From NCBI RefSeq assembly GCF_019903425.1, contig NZ_JACHUZ010000013.1:1272285-1336284 (forward strand): a stretch of 64,000 nt of DNA. Reading direction: 5' to 3'. The notes under the pieces are model-generated. The model was not told where the DNA came from. It did not search any database and worked only from the letters and a program-made list of their open reading frames with translations. Source of the stretch: Vreelandella halophila (GTDB lineage: Bacteria; Pseudomonadota; Gammaproteobacteria; Pseudomonadales; Oleiphilaceae). Below are positions 1 through 10,100 of this stretch, piece after piece. Both the position numbers and the translations under genes were made by a program. Positions within the stretch are counted from its first letter, which is position 1. Every line of letters begins with the position of its first letter.

Positions 1-858
1 GGGACCGCGGAGAAAGTGCATCTGGCGCTCTGGCACGGCATCAACATGCCACTGATCCTGTCCCTGGCCTGTCTGGTTGTGGCTGCAGTGATTCTTCGCT
101 ATTGGGGCCGTCTCCAGCCGCAGCTGGATGTCCTGCGTGAGGGTCTTGGCCGCTTTGGCCCCGAGGCGGGCTACTTCCGGATCATGGAGTGGCTCACCCG
201 CATTGCCACCTGGCAGACGCGGGTGCTGCAGAATGGCACCATGGGCAACTACATGATCACACTGGCACTGACCACAGTCGGGATCACCGGCTTCACACTG
301 ATCACCCAGTACGGGGTGCCTTTGCGCCTGCCGGTGCCGGATTCTGGGTTCGCGGCCGGTATTGCCCTCCTGATGGTGGTGTCCGCCTTCTTCGCCACGG
401 GGACCATATCGCGGCTTGGGTCCGTGGCCGCCATGAGTATCGTCGGGTTTTCCGTGGCACTCATATTCATTCTTTTCAGCGCGCCCGATCTGGGCATCAC
501 CCAGATTCTGGTTGAGACCCTGACGGTGATCCTGCTGGTCCTGGTGCTGTTCCGGCTGCCCGGTTTCACGCGCATGTCCTCACCCCTGGAACGCTGGCGC
601 GACATCATCGTGGCCGTTCTGGTGGGTGCTCTCATGACGGTACTGATCCTGGCGGCTACCGAGGTCCAGTTCTTTGAACCCATTTCGGCCGAGCACGTGG
701 CCCGCAGTGTCACGGATGGCCACGGCCGCAACATTGTCAATGTGATCCTGGTGGACTTCCGGGCCCTGGATACCCTGGGCGAAATGTTCGTACTGGCCCT
801 GGCTGCCGTTGGTGTCTACTCCATGATCCGGCTCAAGGCGGAGGATCAGACAGCATGA
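1..858 (+). CDS. mrpA: Na+/H+ antiporter subunit MrpA, C-terminal part (5' partial)
   Basis: The reading frame is open from the first base of the window, so this is the last 285 residues of a larger protein. MrpA is the large NuoL-like subunit of the multisubunit Mrp/Mnh cation/proton antiporter in the inner membrane. The visible part is a run of hydrophobic segments that fits the C-terminal MrpA extension (DUF4040/MbhD- and MbhE-like region), with a conserved acidic stretch around SAPDLGITQ. The stop overlaps the mrpB start by four bases (ATGA), which implies translational coupling. The N-terminal antiporter core lies upstream of the window. The identification rests on this tail plus the complete B to G series that follows, so it is firm. 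Confidence 0.93.
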   Translation, partial: GTAEKVHLALWHGINMPLILSLACLVVAAVILRYWGRLQPQLDVLREGLGRFGPEAGYFRIMEWLTRIATWQTRVLQNGTMGNYMITLALTTVGITGFTLITQYGVPLRLPVPDSGFAAGIALLMVVSAFFATGTISRLGSVAAMSIVGFSVALIFILFSAPDLGITQILVETLTVILLVLVLFRLPGFTRMSSPLERWRDIIVAVLVGALMTVLILAATEVQFFEPISAEHVARSVTDGHGRNIVNVILVDFRALDTLGEMFVLALAAVGVYSMIRLKAEDQTA

Positions 859-1292
859 GGGAAGCCAATACACTGATTCTTCGAACGGCGGCGCTGGTCC
901 TGGTGCCCATGCAGTTGCTGTTCTCGGTTTTTCTGCTTCTCCGTGGCCACGACGAGCCCGGTGGTGGATTCATCGCCGGGCTGGTGGCTTCGGGGGCCGT
1001 GGTGCTGTTCCTGTTCTCGTATGGGGTCAGCGCCACGCGCGAGCTTTTGCGAGTGGATCCGCGTGATTTTCTGGGGGTCGGGCTGCTCATCGGCCTGGCC
1101 TCGATCCTCCCCTCGCTGGTGCTGGGCCAGCCGGCCATGACTGCACAGTGGTGGGAGATTCCGCTGCCCGGTGGCGGCTACTACAAGTTCTCGACGCCGC
1201 TGATTTTCGATGTCGGCGTCTATCTGACCGTGATCGGTTCCATTCTCACCATGGTGGTGGGCCTGTCCGAATCGGAGGAATCCGATGCCTGA
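855..1292 (+). CDS. mrpB: Na+/H+ antiporter subunit MrpB
   Basis: This 145-residue membrane protein matches MrpB/MnhB in size and in its four predicted membrane spans. The family motif [12 protein letters not shown] is visible near residue 32. MrpB is a small subunit of the Mrp cation/proton antiporter, needed for complex assembly and Na+ efflux at high pH or salt. The ATG overlaps the mrpA stop, and the next gene begins 15 bases after its stop, as expected in a compact mrp operon. Confidence 0.95.
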   Translation: MREANTLILRTAALVLVPMQLLFSVFLLLRGHDEPGGGFIAGLVASGAVVLFLFSYGVSATRELLRVDPRDFLGVGLLIGLASILPSLVLGQPAMTAQWWEIPLPGGGYYKFSTPLIFDVGVYLTVIGSILTMVVGLSESEESDA

Positions 1293-1307
1293 GTGCGGAG
1301 GCTGCTG

Positions 1308-1655
1308 ATGGAAACACTGATGGCCTATATCGTGGGCGCGATGTTCGCTGCCGCGGTGTACATGATGCTGCGCCGTTCCATCGTCAAGCTGGTGATTGGC
1401 CTCATGCTGCTGAGCAATGCGGCCAACCTGCTGATATTCACGGTGGCAGGCATGCGCCAGGGGGCGCCGCCACTGGTCCCGGAAGGGGCGGAGGTGCCGG
1501 CTTCGGCGGTTGCCGACCCGCTGCCACAGGCGTTGATCCTGACCGCCATTGTTATCGCCTTCGGCGTGCTGGCGTTCTCTGTAGTGCTTATCCACCGCGC
1601 CTATGAGGTGGTCGGTACGGATGACCTGGACCGGATGAAGGATACCGATACCTGA
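1308..1655 (+). CDS. mrpC: Na+/H+ antiporter subunit MrpC (NuoK-like)
   Basis: This 115-residue, three-helix protein belongs to the NuoK/MrpC family. The motif [14 protein letters not shown] in the second helix is typical. I chose ATG 1308 over the in-frame GTG at 1293 because GGAGG at 1297-1301 sits six bases upstream of it and the resulting N-terminus ([10 protein letters not shown]) matches family members. The stop overlaps the mrpD start (TGATG). It acts in the membrane arm of the Mrp antiporter. Confidence 0.94.
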   Translation: METLMAYIVGAMFAAAVYMMLRRSIVKLVIGLMLLSNAANLLIFTVAGMRQGAPPLVPEGAEVPASAVADPLPQALILTAIVIAFGVLAFSVVLIHRAYEVVGTDDLDRMKDTDT

Positions 1656-3157
1656 TGTCCCTGGCTGTTGCTCCCATTCTGGTCCCGCTTCTTTTCGGGG
1701 CCCTGTCACTGGCGCTGTGGCGCTACCGTATCGCCCAGCGGGTGCTGGGGCTGGTGGGTACCCTGACGCTGCTGGCCGTTTCCATACGCCTGCTCCAGGT
1801 GGTGCACGCGGAGGGTATGGTGGTGCTGCACATGGGCGGCTGGGCAGCGCCGCTTGGCATCACCCTCGCTGTGGATATGCTTGGCGCGATCATGGTGGTG
1901 CTCACGGGCATTACCGGCCTTGCGATCGCGTTGTTCTCCATGGGCGACACCCCCGAGCGCCACGAGCATTTTGGCTATTACCCGTTGATGCACCTGCTGC
2001 TGGCGGGGGTTGCGGGCTCCTTTGTAACCGGCGATATATTCAATCTCTACGTCTGGTTCGAAGTGATGCTGATCGCCTCCTTCGCGCTGCTGACCCTGGG
2101 GGGCGAGCGCGCCCAGATGGAGGGCGCGATCAAGTACGTAACCCTGAACCTGTTCTCCTCGGCGATTTTCCTTTCGGCCGTGGGCATTCTCTACGGGTTG
2201 CTCGGCACTCTGAACATGGCGGACATCGCCCAGAAGATCGACCAAGTGGAGAACACCGCTCTGATCAATGTTGTGGCGGTGATGTTCATGGTGGCCTTCG
2301 GCATCAAGGCCTCCGCCTTCCCCCTGTTCTTCTGGCTGCCGGCGTCGTACCACACGCCGCTGGTGGGGGTGTCCGCGCTCTTCGCTGGTCTGCTGACCAA
2401 GGTCGGGGTCTACGCACTGTTCCGGATGTTCACCATCGTCTTTGATCATGACGTGGCCTATACCCATGAGATACTGATATGGGTGGCCGGGCTGACCATG
2501 CTGTCCGGGGTGCTGGGAGCCGCGGCCCAGTATGAATTCCGGCGGATCCTGTCGTTCCACATTGTCAGCCAGATCGGGTACATGATTCTGGGGCTGGCGC
2601 TGTATACGCCCCTGGCAATCATCGGGGGTGTTTTCTACATCATGCACCACATCATTGTTAAGACCACGCTCTTCCTTGTCAGCGGTGTCACCTACCGCAT
2701 CGCCGGGACCCATGAGCTGAAGGATCTGGGTGGCTTCTTCCGGAGCCGGCCGATGTTGTCGGTGCTGTTCCTGATCCCGGCCTTCTCGCTGGCGGGTATG
2801 CCGCCGCTTTCCGGGTTCTTCGCCAAGTTCATCGTCATCCGGGCCGGTGTTGAGGCCGAGGCTTGGGGGGTGACCGCCGTGGCGCTGCTGGTCGGCCTGC
2901 TGACCTTGTATTCAATGACCAAGATCTGGGCGGAGGTTTTCTGGAAAGCGGCACCCGAGACGGAATCCGGTGAGCCGGCCGGGCAGGGCAGCACCGTTGG
3001 ACTGGGCTGGATGTATACGGCCATTGGCGGGCTTGCGGCCTGTACGTTGTTCATTGGTCTCAATGGTGAGCCCATCTATGCGCTGGCGGAGACAGCGGCG
3101 GAGCAGCTTCTCAACCCGGACCGCTACATCCAGACGGTACTGGAGGCGCGCCCATGA
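1655..3157 (+). CDS. mrpD: Na+/H+ antiporter subunit MrpD (NuoN/M-like)
   Basis: This 500-residue polytopic protein is of the proton-translocating NuoL/M/N type, the full length for MrpD. Family landmarks include YVWFEVMLIASFALL with the conserved glutamate near residue 137, a KASAFPLFFWLP segment with its lysine near residue 219, and a late PPLSGFFAKF segment. It is thought to provide one of the ion channels of the Mrp complex. Start and stop both overlap neighbouring mrp genes (TGATG at the start, ATGA at the end), indicating one polycistronic message. Confidence 0.96.
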   Translation: MSLAVAPILVPLLFGALSLALWRYRIAQRVLGLVGTLTLLAVSIRLLQVVHAEGMVVLHMGGWAAPLGITLAVDMLGAIMVVLTGITGLAIALFSMGDTPERHEHFGYYPLMHLLLAGVAGSFVTGDIFNLYVWFEVMLIASFALLTLGGERAQMEGAIKYVTLNLFSSAIFLSAVGILYGLLGTLNMADIAQKIDQVENTALINVVAVMFMVAFGIKASAFPLFFWLPASYHTPLVGVSALFAGLLTKVGVYALFRMFTIVFDHDVAYTHEILIWVAGLTMLSGVLGAAAQYEFRRILSFHIVSQIGYMILGLALYTPLAIIGGVFYIMHHIIVKTTLFLVSGVTYRIAGTHELKDLGGFFRSRPMLSVLFLIPAFSLAGMPPLSGFFAKFIVIRAGVEAEAWGVTAVALLVGLLTLYSMTKIWAEVFWKAAPETESGEPAGQGSTVGLGWMYTAIGGLAACTLFIGLNGEPIYALAETAAEQLLNPDRYIQTVLEARP

Positions 3158-3627
3158 TCGCTTTTTTCTGGAATGTGATTCTGGCATTACTGTGGGTTGC
3201 GCTCACCGGCAGCTTTTCCGGGGGCAATCTGCTGGCGGGTTTTGTTTTCGGTTATCTTGCGCTCGCCGTAATGCAGCGCCACATACCGATGCTCCATGGC
3301 TACTCCCAGAGGGCGCCACGATTCATGGCCTTTGCTGTTTTCTTCCTGAAGGAGCTGTTCGTGGCCAATGTGCGGGTGGCCTATGACGTCATCACCCCGG
3401 TCTGGTACATGAAGCCGGGTGTTATTGCCATGCGGCTTGAGTCCAAGAGCGATGTCGAGATCACGCTTGTGGCGAATCTGATCTCGCTGACACCGGGCAC
3501 GCTGAGCCTGGACGTCTCGGACGACCGTAAAGTGCTCTATATCCATGCCATGTTCATGGCCGACGAACAGGAACTGCGCGACAGCCTGCATGAGCTGGAA
3601 CGCCGGATCCTGCGCGTACTGCGCTAA
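3154..3627 (+). CDS. mrpE: Na+/H+ antiporter subunit MrpE
   Basis: This 157-residue protein has two N-terminal membrane spans and a cytoplasmic tail, the usual MrpE layout. The family signature LISLTPGTLSLDVSDD is visible near residues 108-123. MrpE is needed for full antiport activity and complex stability. The ATG overlaps the mrpD stop by four bases. A 27-base gap separates it from mrpF, the longest gap inside this operon. Confidence 0.95.
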   Translation: MIAFFWNVILALLWVALTGSFSGGNLLAGFVFGYLALAVMQRHIPMLHGYSQRAPRFMAFAVFFLKELFVANVRVAYDVITPVWYMKPGVIAMRLESKSDVEITLVANLISLTPGTLSLDVSDDRKVLYIHAMFMADEQELRDSLHELERRILRVLR

Positions 3628-3654
3628 CGTGATCGGCTGCGGGGACTTGATACG

Positions 3655-3924
3655 ATGAACAGCTTTGTGCTGACACTGGTTTACTCAATGCTGGCGCTGG
3701 CCATGCTGATGGCCGCCATCCGGTTGGGCAAGGGACCCTCCCTTCCGGACCGGGTGGTGGCAATCGAGCTGATCAGCTCCATGGTCGTTGGCATCATCGG
3801 CGTGCACGCGCTCGATACCGGTGTACTGAGTTTCCTGGATGTCGCGATCGTGGTAGCGCTGGTGGCCTTTCTGGCGGCCATCGGCTTTGCACGCTTCATT
3901 GAGCGCGGAGGACCACGCGAATGA
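3655..3924 (+). CDS. mrpF: Na+/H+ antiporter subunit MrpF
   Basis: This 89-residue, three-helix protein matches MrpF, with the conserved GPSLPDRVVAIELI segment after the first helix. The substrate is Na+ and/or K+ exchanged for protons. The stop overlaps the mrpG start (ATGA). Confidence 0.94.
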   Translation: MNSFVLTLVYSMLALAMLMAAIRLGKGPSLPDRVVAIELISSMVVGIIGVHALDTGVLSFLDVAIVVALVAFLAAIGFARFIERGGPRE

Positions 3925-4301
3925 TGGACCTGATCATTGCGGTATTCCTGATCAGTGGCGCCGCCTTCATGCTGCTGGCGGCGCTTGGAATCCTGCGTCT
4001 GCCGGACCTGCCCACGCGCATGCACTCCTCAACCAAGGCTGGCGCCATGGGAGCGATGCTGATCATGGTGGGCGTGGTGCTTGGATTCGCGGAATGGCTG
4101 GCGCTGGCGCGGGGGCTGGCTATTGTCCTGTTTATCATGATGACCACGCCCATTGCCGCCCACGCCATCGGGCGAGCGGGCTACATTATCGGCGTGCCCC
4201 TGTGGGACGGCACCATCAAGGATGAGCTGCGCGAGAACTACGATACCCGCACCCATGGCCTGCGCAGCGACGCCGCGGATCAGGACGAGCCCCGGCTCTG
4301 A
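3921..4301 (+). CDS. mrpG: Na+/H+ antiporter subunit MrpG
   Basis: This 126-residue protein has three membrane spans and the family motif LGILRLPDLPTRMHSSTKAG after the first helix. It is the last gene of a standard A-B-C-D-E-F-G arrangement. The cytoplasmic tail is polar and somewhat longer than in short members. About 80 bases separate it from the following GTPase gene, with no convincing terminator, so read-through into the GTPase pair is possible. Confidence 0.94.
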   Translation: MMDLIIAVFLISGAAFMLLAALGILRLPDLPTRMHSSTKAGAMGAMLIMVGVVLGFAEWLALARGLAIVLFIMMTTPIAAHAIGRAGYIIGVPLWDGTIKDELRENYDTRTHGLRSDAADQDEPRL

Positions 4302-4383
4302 TCGCCTGCTGACTTCCCAGCGCTGAGCCGGTAAGGTGGACTGGAAAGGTTGCAGTCCACATCAACCGGAGATCGGCCACCCC

Positions 4384-5601
4384 ATGACGCGTTCATTCCC
4401 CCGGTCCCTGACGTCACTGGGCGTTCTGCGGGAAGCCCTGCTGCGCCCGGGCGTGGATGACGAACGGCTGACCGCCGCTCTTGCCCAGGCACGCGAACAG
4501 CAGCCACCGCCCGTAGTCTGGCTGCTGGGCAAGGCGCAGTCCGGCAAAACATCCGTCATCCGGGCGTTGACCGGCAGTCCGCGTGCGACCATCGGCAATG
4601 GCTTCCAGGCCTGTACCCGCACGGCTTCCTTCTACGATTTTCCCGAGCAGGCGCCTGTGGTGCGCTTTCTGGATACCCGCGGTCTGGGCGAGGTTGCCTA
4701 TGATGCGGACGAGGACCTGGCCTTCTGCGAATCCCAGTCCCATCTGGTGATGGCAGTGATGAAAATCGCGGACCCGGATCAGAAGGCAGTTCTGGACGCC
4801 CTGGAGACAGTGCGCAGGCGCCACCCGGAGTGGCCTGTGGTGCTGGTGCACACGGCCCTCCACGAGCTCTACCCGCCGGGGTCGGACCATGTCATGCCCT
4901 GGCCGTTTGACGGTGAGCCTCTGCCGGAGACAGTGCCCGAGGACCTGCGGCGGGCGCTGGCTGAACGCCGGGAACTGGGCCGAGCGCTTCCCGGGTATGC
5001 CCCGGTGGTGTCAGTGGCGGTGGATCTCACCCTGAAAGAGGATGGCTACACCACGGCGGACTATGGGCTGGAAGGGCTGTGGCGGGCGATCGAGGAGACC
5101 GCCACCTTTGAACTGCGGGCTCGTCTGCAGCAGGATCCGGTTCTGCGGGATCTGTTCAGTCGTGCGGCCCACCCCCAGATCACCGGCTACAGTATGGCCG
5201 CTGCCGGCGCCGGTGCCCTGCCGCTGATCGACGCCGCGCTGCTTCCGGCGTTGCAGGTTCGGATGCTGCATGCGCTCGCTCGGATCTATCAACAGCCCTG
5301 GGACATGCGACGCAGTTCGGAGTTCTTCGGTCTGTTGGGCGTGGGGGCGCTTGCAGGCTATGGGCTGCGTTGGGCCGGGCGCAGTCTGGTCAAGATGGTC
5401 CCGGGCTGGGGGCAGACTCTGGGCGCGGCCTGGGGGGCTTCCAGTGGCGCGGCGGTGACCTATGCGCTGGGCAAGGCGGCGGATTTCTATCTGGCGCGCA
5501 CAGCCGATGGCATGCCGGTCGAGGCGGAGGCCATTCGCCGTCTCTACCGCGAGGCGTTCGAGCAGGGCCTCCACCTTGGCCGCGACAGGGGCGGCGAATG
5601 A
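4384..5601 (+). CDS. GTPase-like protein with C-terminal DUF697 domain
   Basis: This 405-residue protein has an N-terminal P-loop (GKAQSGKT, residues 49-56) and a DxxG-like DTRG switch. The expected N/TKxD guanine-specificity motif is not apparent; LVHTALHEL stands where it should be. The C-terminal third carries small-residue membrane-associating helices ending in TYALGKAADFYL, typical of DUF697 (YcjF-like). ATG 4384 was chosen because a GGAGA sequence lies just upstream and the longer frame adds a non-family leader. It overlaps the next GTPase gene by four bases, so the two probably act together at the membrane. The function is unknown. Confidence 0.72.
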   Translation: MTRSFPRSLTSLGVLREALLRPGVDDERLTAALAQAREQQPPPVVWLLGKAQSGKTSVIRALTGSPRATIGNGFQACTRTASFYDFPEQAPVVRFLDTRGLGEVAYDADEDLAFCESQSHLVMAVMKIADPDQKAVLDALETVRRRHPEWPVVLVHTALHELYPPGSDHVMPWPFDGEPLPETVPEDLRRALAERRELGRALPGYAPVVSVAVDLTLKEDGYTTADYGLEGLWRAIEETATFELRARLQQDPVLRDLFSRAAHPQITGYSMAAAGAGALPLIDAALLPALQVRMLHALARIYQQPWDMRRSSEFFGLLGVGALAGYGLRWAGRSLVKMVPGWGQTLGAAWGASSGAAVTYALGKAADFYLARTADGMPVEAEAIRRLYREAFEQGLHLGRDRGGE

Positions 5602-7130
5602 AGTCGCTGCTGCGCGAGTTCGGCTACCTGAGACTGGTGGCCGTGGTGGTCTCCTTCCTGCCGCTTGTGGTGCTGCCCGCTCTGGGTCTGGTCTGGCTCT
5701 GGGATTCCGGCCAGCTCCTGATCTGGTTCCTGGTGCTTGCCGGCTGTGGCCTCCTCGGATACGGGCTTCACTGGCTGTCCAGGGTATCCAGTCGCAGCCA
5801 GCTGCCGCCGGCCACAGCCCCGGAGGCTCACTGGCCACCAGACTCCCATGACGCCTGGCAGCACGTTGAGGCCCGCGCCAGCGAGGCCACACCGGAGCAG
5901 TATCCGCTCAGCGATGCCACCGGGCTTTTCCGGCTGGGGCGCGATACCGTGGAGGATGTGGCCCGCCACTACCATCCGCGCCGTGAACGGCCGCTTCTGG
6001 AGCTCACTGTTCCGCATATGCTGCTGATTATTGAGCGGGCCAGCCGGGAGCTGCGGGCGGAGATTGTCGATCACGTGCCGCTCAGCCATCGACTGACCCT
6101 GGGGAGTATGGCCCGGCTGCGGCGCTGGCGGGATACCGCGGTGCGGCTGGAGGGGCTGTACCGCCTGGGTCATGCGGCGGTGGACCCCACGAGCGTGGTG
6201 TTCCGCGAGCTGCGCCGGGATCTGGGCAACCGGGTACTGGGTTATGGGTCGGAGCAGGTCCAGACCTGGCTGCTGCGCGAATACATCCGCAAGGTGGGCT
6301 ATTACGCCATTGAGCTCTACAGCGGCCGTCTGCTGCTGGAGCCGGAAACCCCCGTGGAGTCGGTGACACGGGCCTCCCGGCTGCAGCAGCGGGAGAGTGA
6401 AGGCCGGTCCGAAGCGTCCGAGCCGTTGCGGATACTGCTGCTGGGCCGCGCCAACAGCGGCCGTTCCAGCCTGATCAATGCGCTGGTAGGGGAACCGGTG
6501 GCGGCGGTGGACAGTGCCGCCGGAACAACCGGTGCCATTGAGGCCTACCGCTGGGGCAGCAGTGACGGCGATGAAGTGCTGCTGATCGATACCCCGGGCG
6601 TGGAAGGGGAAGCCCTTGATACCGCTACCCTGCGCCGTGAGGTGTTGGGGGCGGATCTGGTGCTGTGGGTGACGCCGGCACTGCGCGCCGATCGTGAGGG
6701 TGAACGGGCGGTACTGGAGCGCATCAGGGGCTGGTTCCGGGAGGATCCCTCCCGTCGCCCGCCGCCGCTGATCGGCGTGGTGACGGGCGTGGACGCGGTC
6801 CGTCCCGCCCGTGAGTGGGCACCGCCGTATGCGCTTGCCGAAACGGAGACGCCCAAGGCCCGGAACATTGTCGCTGCTGTGGAGGCAGTGGGTCAGGCGC
6901 TTGATCTGGACGCCCGGCACCGGGTGGCCGTGAGTCTCAACGGTGATATGCCCTTCAATGTGACCCCCGGTCTTGTCGAACTCATGGAGAACCAGCTGGA
7001 TGAAGCCCGGCGTATCCGGCTTCTGCGGTGTCTGCGTGAACGCCGGCGCGATGAGACCTGGCGCTATCTCTGGCGGCAGGTCCGCAATGCCGGGCAGGCG
7101 GCTTTTGAAAAGACACGTAAAAGCAACTGA
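5598..7130 (+). CDS. Membrane-anchored GTPase-like protein with altered P-loop
   Basis: This 510-residue protein begins with two membrane helices (about residues 10-58). A roughly 220-residue helical linker follows, then a TRAFAC-type GTPase domain from about residue 278. The P-loop reads GRANSGRS (283-290), so the usual lysine is an arginine. The switch II motif DTPG is present (LLIDTPGVEGE). The G4 position reads VVTGVDAV rather than N/TKxD. ATG 5598 overlaps the stop of the upstream GTPase, indicating coupled translation. Such paired GTPase/DUF697 proteins have no assigned function that I can name. The altered P-loop suggests weak or unusual nucleotide handling. Confidence 0.7.
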   Translation: MKSLLREFGYLRLVAVVVSFLPLVVLPALGLVWLWDSGQLLIWFLVLAGCGLLGYGLHWLSRVSSRSQLPPATAPEAHWPPDSHDAWQHVEARASEATPEQYPLSDATGLFRLGRDTVEDVARHYHPRRERPLLELTVPHMLLIIERASRELRAEIVDHVPLSHRLTLGSMARLRRWRDTAVRLEGLYRLGHAAVDPTSVVFRELRRDLGNRVLGYGSEQVQTWLLREYIRKVGYYAIELYSGRLLLEPETPVESVTRASRLQQRESEGRSEASEPLRILLLGRANSGRSSLINALVGEPVAAVDSAAGTTGAIEAYRWGSSDGDEVLLIDTPGVEGEALDTATLRREVLGADLVLWVTPALRADREGERAVLERIRGWFREDPSRRPPPLIGVVTGVDAVRPAREWAPPYALAETETPKARNIVAAVEAVGQALDLDARHRVAVSLNGDMPFNVTPGLVELMENQLDEARRIRLLRCLRERRRDETWRYLWRQVRNAGQAAFEKTRKSN

Positions 7131-7172
7131 ACTGATCACAGCGAAAGCTCGTAACCAGGAGAGAGTCTTTCT

Positions 7173-7196
7173 GTGGATACCGCAGGTATTGGATGA
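7173..7196 (+). other. Possible seven-codon leader ORF coupled to the c-di-GMP protein gene
   Basis: A strong ribosome-binding sequence AGGAGAGAG (7157-7165) lies at good spacing from GTG 7173, not from the ATG of the large protein at 7193. The GTG opens a short frame (V-D-T-A-G-I-G, then TGA at 7194-7196). That stop overlaps the ATG of the next gene as ATGA. The large gene has no good ribosome-binding site of its own, so translation of the mini-ORF could set its expression. This is read from spacing only. Confidence 0.4.
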
Positions 7197-10100
7197 GCTG
7201 TATTCTCGTTGTCGATCATGATCCCGCCTCGGTATCGGTAACCTCGGAACTGCTGCGGACGCTGGGGCACAGGGTCCATGAGGCCACGCACACGGATCAT
7301 TGCCTGGCGCTGGTGGAGCGCCATCATCCGGATCTGGTACTGATCGGTATCCGGCCGGGAGACGTGCCTGCCTCCGGTTTCATCCGCAGCCTTCGCGAGC
7401 AGCCGCAACTGCAGGGAATCTTTGTTGTCGGGATCTCATCCAGTCGGGCAGAGCCGTCAGGCGCTCTTGCCGAACCCTCCTGTGTCGATGGTTTCATTAC
7501 CCGCCCGGTCTCCGACTCGGAGTTTGTTTCCCGTGTGGAGGGCTTTCTGCAGCTGAAGGGGGCCCAGGATGCGCTGCGGCGCAGTGAGTCCCGTTTCCGG
7601 CGGGTGATTGAGCGTAATGCCGACGGCATCATCATTGTTTCCCGTGATGGCCGGGTGCGGATGTGCAATCAAGCTGCCCTGTGGCTGTTCCAGATCGGAG
7701 AGGATGCCCTGATCAGCCGGGATTTCGGCTTGCCGCTCACCACGGGCGAATGCACCGAGGTGGAGGTGCCCCACGGCGATGGTGGCTACACCGTCATGGA
7801 GATGCGGGTTGTCGATATTGAATGGGACGGCAGCACAGCATGGCTGGCATCGCTTCGGGATGTGACGGAGCGCTATGACGCGCAGAAAGCGCTTGAGGCC
7901 AGTAACCGGGCCCTGCGACTGGTCAGCGCCTGCAATGAAACAGTGCTCCACGCTGGTGAGGAACAGGAGCTTCTGGAGCAGATCTGTCGCACCGCTGTGA
8001 CCATCGGGGGTTACGATCTGGTCTGGGTGGGGCTGGCCGAGACGTCGCCCGGCCATCCCATCCAACCGGTACACTGGGCGGGCCAGGGGGCTGGGTTCAT
8101 CGGTGATGCCGAACTCAGCTGGGACACCGGCCTCAGGGCGGGGCTGGCGCCTGCTGGCGAGGCGATCCGGGAGGCCCGGCCGGTGGTCTACGAGGATACC
8201 CGGGCGGTACCCCTTGCTTCCGCCGAGGTCGAACCGGCTGTCCAGCACGGCTACGGCCGTCTGATCTATCTGCCGCTGTGCAGTGAGCGTGGTGCCTTCG
8301 GTGTCCTGGGGCTCTATGGTCGTGATTGCCAGCGCGTCACCGATGAGGAACTGAGCCTGCTCCTGCGCCTGTCCCGCAACCTGGCGTTCGGCATTGAGCA
8401 CGTACGCACCGAGAGCGAGAAGCAGCGTGTGCAGGAGACCGTGCTCAAGGTGGCCTCCGGGGTATCGGCCACCGTGGGCACGGAGTTTTTTGAACAGCTG
8501 GCACGGAACATGAACCAGGCCCTGGGCAGCGTCATCAGCATGGTGGCGCGGGTGAATATGGGAGAGGACCCAACCGCAGAGACACTGTCGGTGATTGTTC
8601 ACGATGAACTGCGGGAGAATGTCGGGTTCCGGTTGGCGGAAACGCCCTGCCTGGAGGCTTTTGATCGTGGCAGCCTGGTGCTCCATGAGCTCAGTGGCAG
8701 CGAGTTCCCGCTGAACAGCGGCGACCGGCCGGATACGAGCGCTGGCGTGATCTGGCGTCTCGACAATGCGGCGGGCCAGCCCATCGGCTTCCTCATCACC
8801 CTCTTCGCCTGGCCGCTGGAGGAAGAGGATTTCGTCTACAACACCATTCAGATCTTCGCCAGCCGCGCGGAGGCGGAAATCGAGCGCCGTAACACGGATG
8901 TGCGCATCCGCGACCAGGCCTCGCTGCTCGATAAGGCCCAGGACGCCATCATCGTTCTGGGCATGGATCAGCGTGTGCTGTTCTGGAACCAGAGCGCCGA
9001 ACGGCTGTACGGGTGGAGCGCCGAGGAGGCATTCGGACAGCCGCTGGAGACGCTGGTAGCCGACAGCCGTGACCAGTTCTCAAAAACCTTCGTCAATGTG
9101 CTCCATGACGGTGAATGGAAGGGTGAGATCGCCCAGCGCCATCGCGACGGCCACAGCCTGATCGTGGAAGGGCGCTGGACCATGGTGCGTGATGATGATG
9201 GCCGGCCACAGTCGATGCTGGTTATCAACACCGACATTACCCAGCGCAAGGAACAGGAGCGTGAGATCGAGCAACTTGCCTTCTTCGACCCACTGACACG
9301 GCTGCCCAACCGCCGCTTGCTGGTCGACCGCCTGCAGCAGGCGCTGGTGGTCAGTGGTCGTAACGGGCAGATTGGCGCGCTGCTGTTTCTGGATCTGGAC
9401 AACTTCAAGATCCTCAACGATACCCTCGGCCATGACCTGGGGGATGAACTGCTGCGCCAGGTGGCCGTGCGTCTCCAGTACGCCGTGCGCCGCAGCGATA
9501 CCGTGGCCCGGCTCGGAGGTGACGAGTTCGTGGTGATGCTGCCGGAAATGGATCCGGTCAGTTCATACGCCGCCGAGCAGGTCGCCATCGTCGGTGAAAA
9601 GATTCTGGAGGTCTTCCGTTTGCCCTTTGAGCTTTCCGGCCAGGAATTCTTCATCACCCCGAGCATTGGTATCGCGCTCTTCGGTGATCGCGCCAGCAGC
9701 GTGGACCAGCTGCTCAAGAGGGCGGATCTGGCCATGTACCAGGCCAAGGAATCCGGGCGCAATTCCATACGGTTCTTCGATGAGCACATGGAATCCGAGG
9801 TCGCGAACCGGGCGGCCCGGGAGAAGGAGCTGCGGCGCGCCATCAGGGAGCGTGAGTTCGTTCTGTTCTACCAGCCCCAGCTCGAGGTGGAGCATGGCGT
9901 CATCGGTTTTGAGGCGCTCGCCCGCTGGCAGCATCCAAAGCAGGGCATTATCGCTCCGGGGCAGTTCATTCCGCTGGCGGAGGAGACGGGGCTGATCGTG
10001 GAGCTTGGCAGGCTCGTGCTCACCCAGGCCTGTGAGCAGCTCGTCATTTGGGCACGGAGCACTGATACGGCCGATCTCAGTCTTTCGGTGAACGTCAGTG

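Noticed and set aside
1706-2713. Long open frame antisense to mrpD (335 codons), and similar antisense frames over hrpB, kaiC, mgtE and dctM
   Set aside because: These are shadows of GC-rich coding genes: low-complexity His/Gln/Arg-rich translations, no ribosome-binding sites, and a strong known gene on the other strand.
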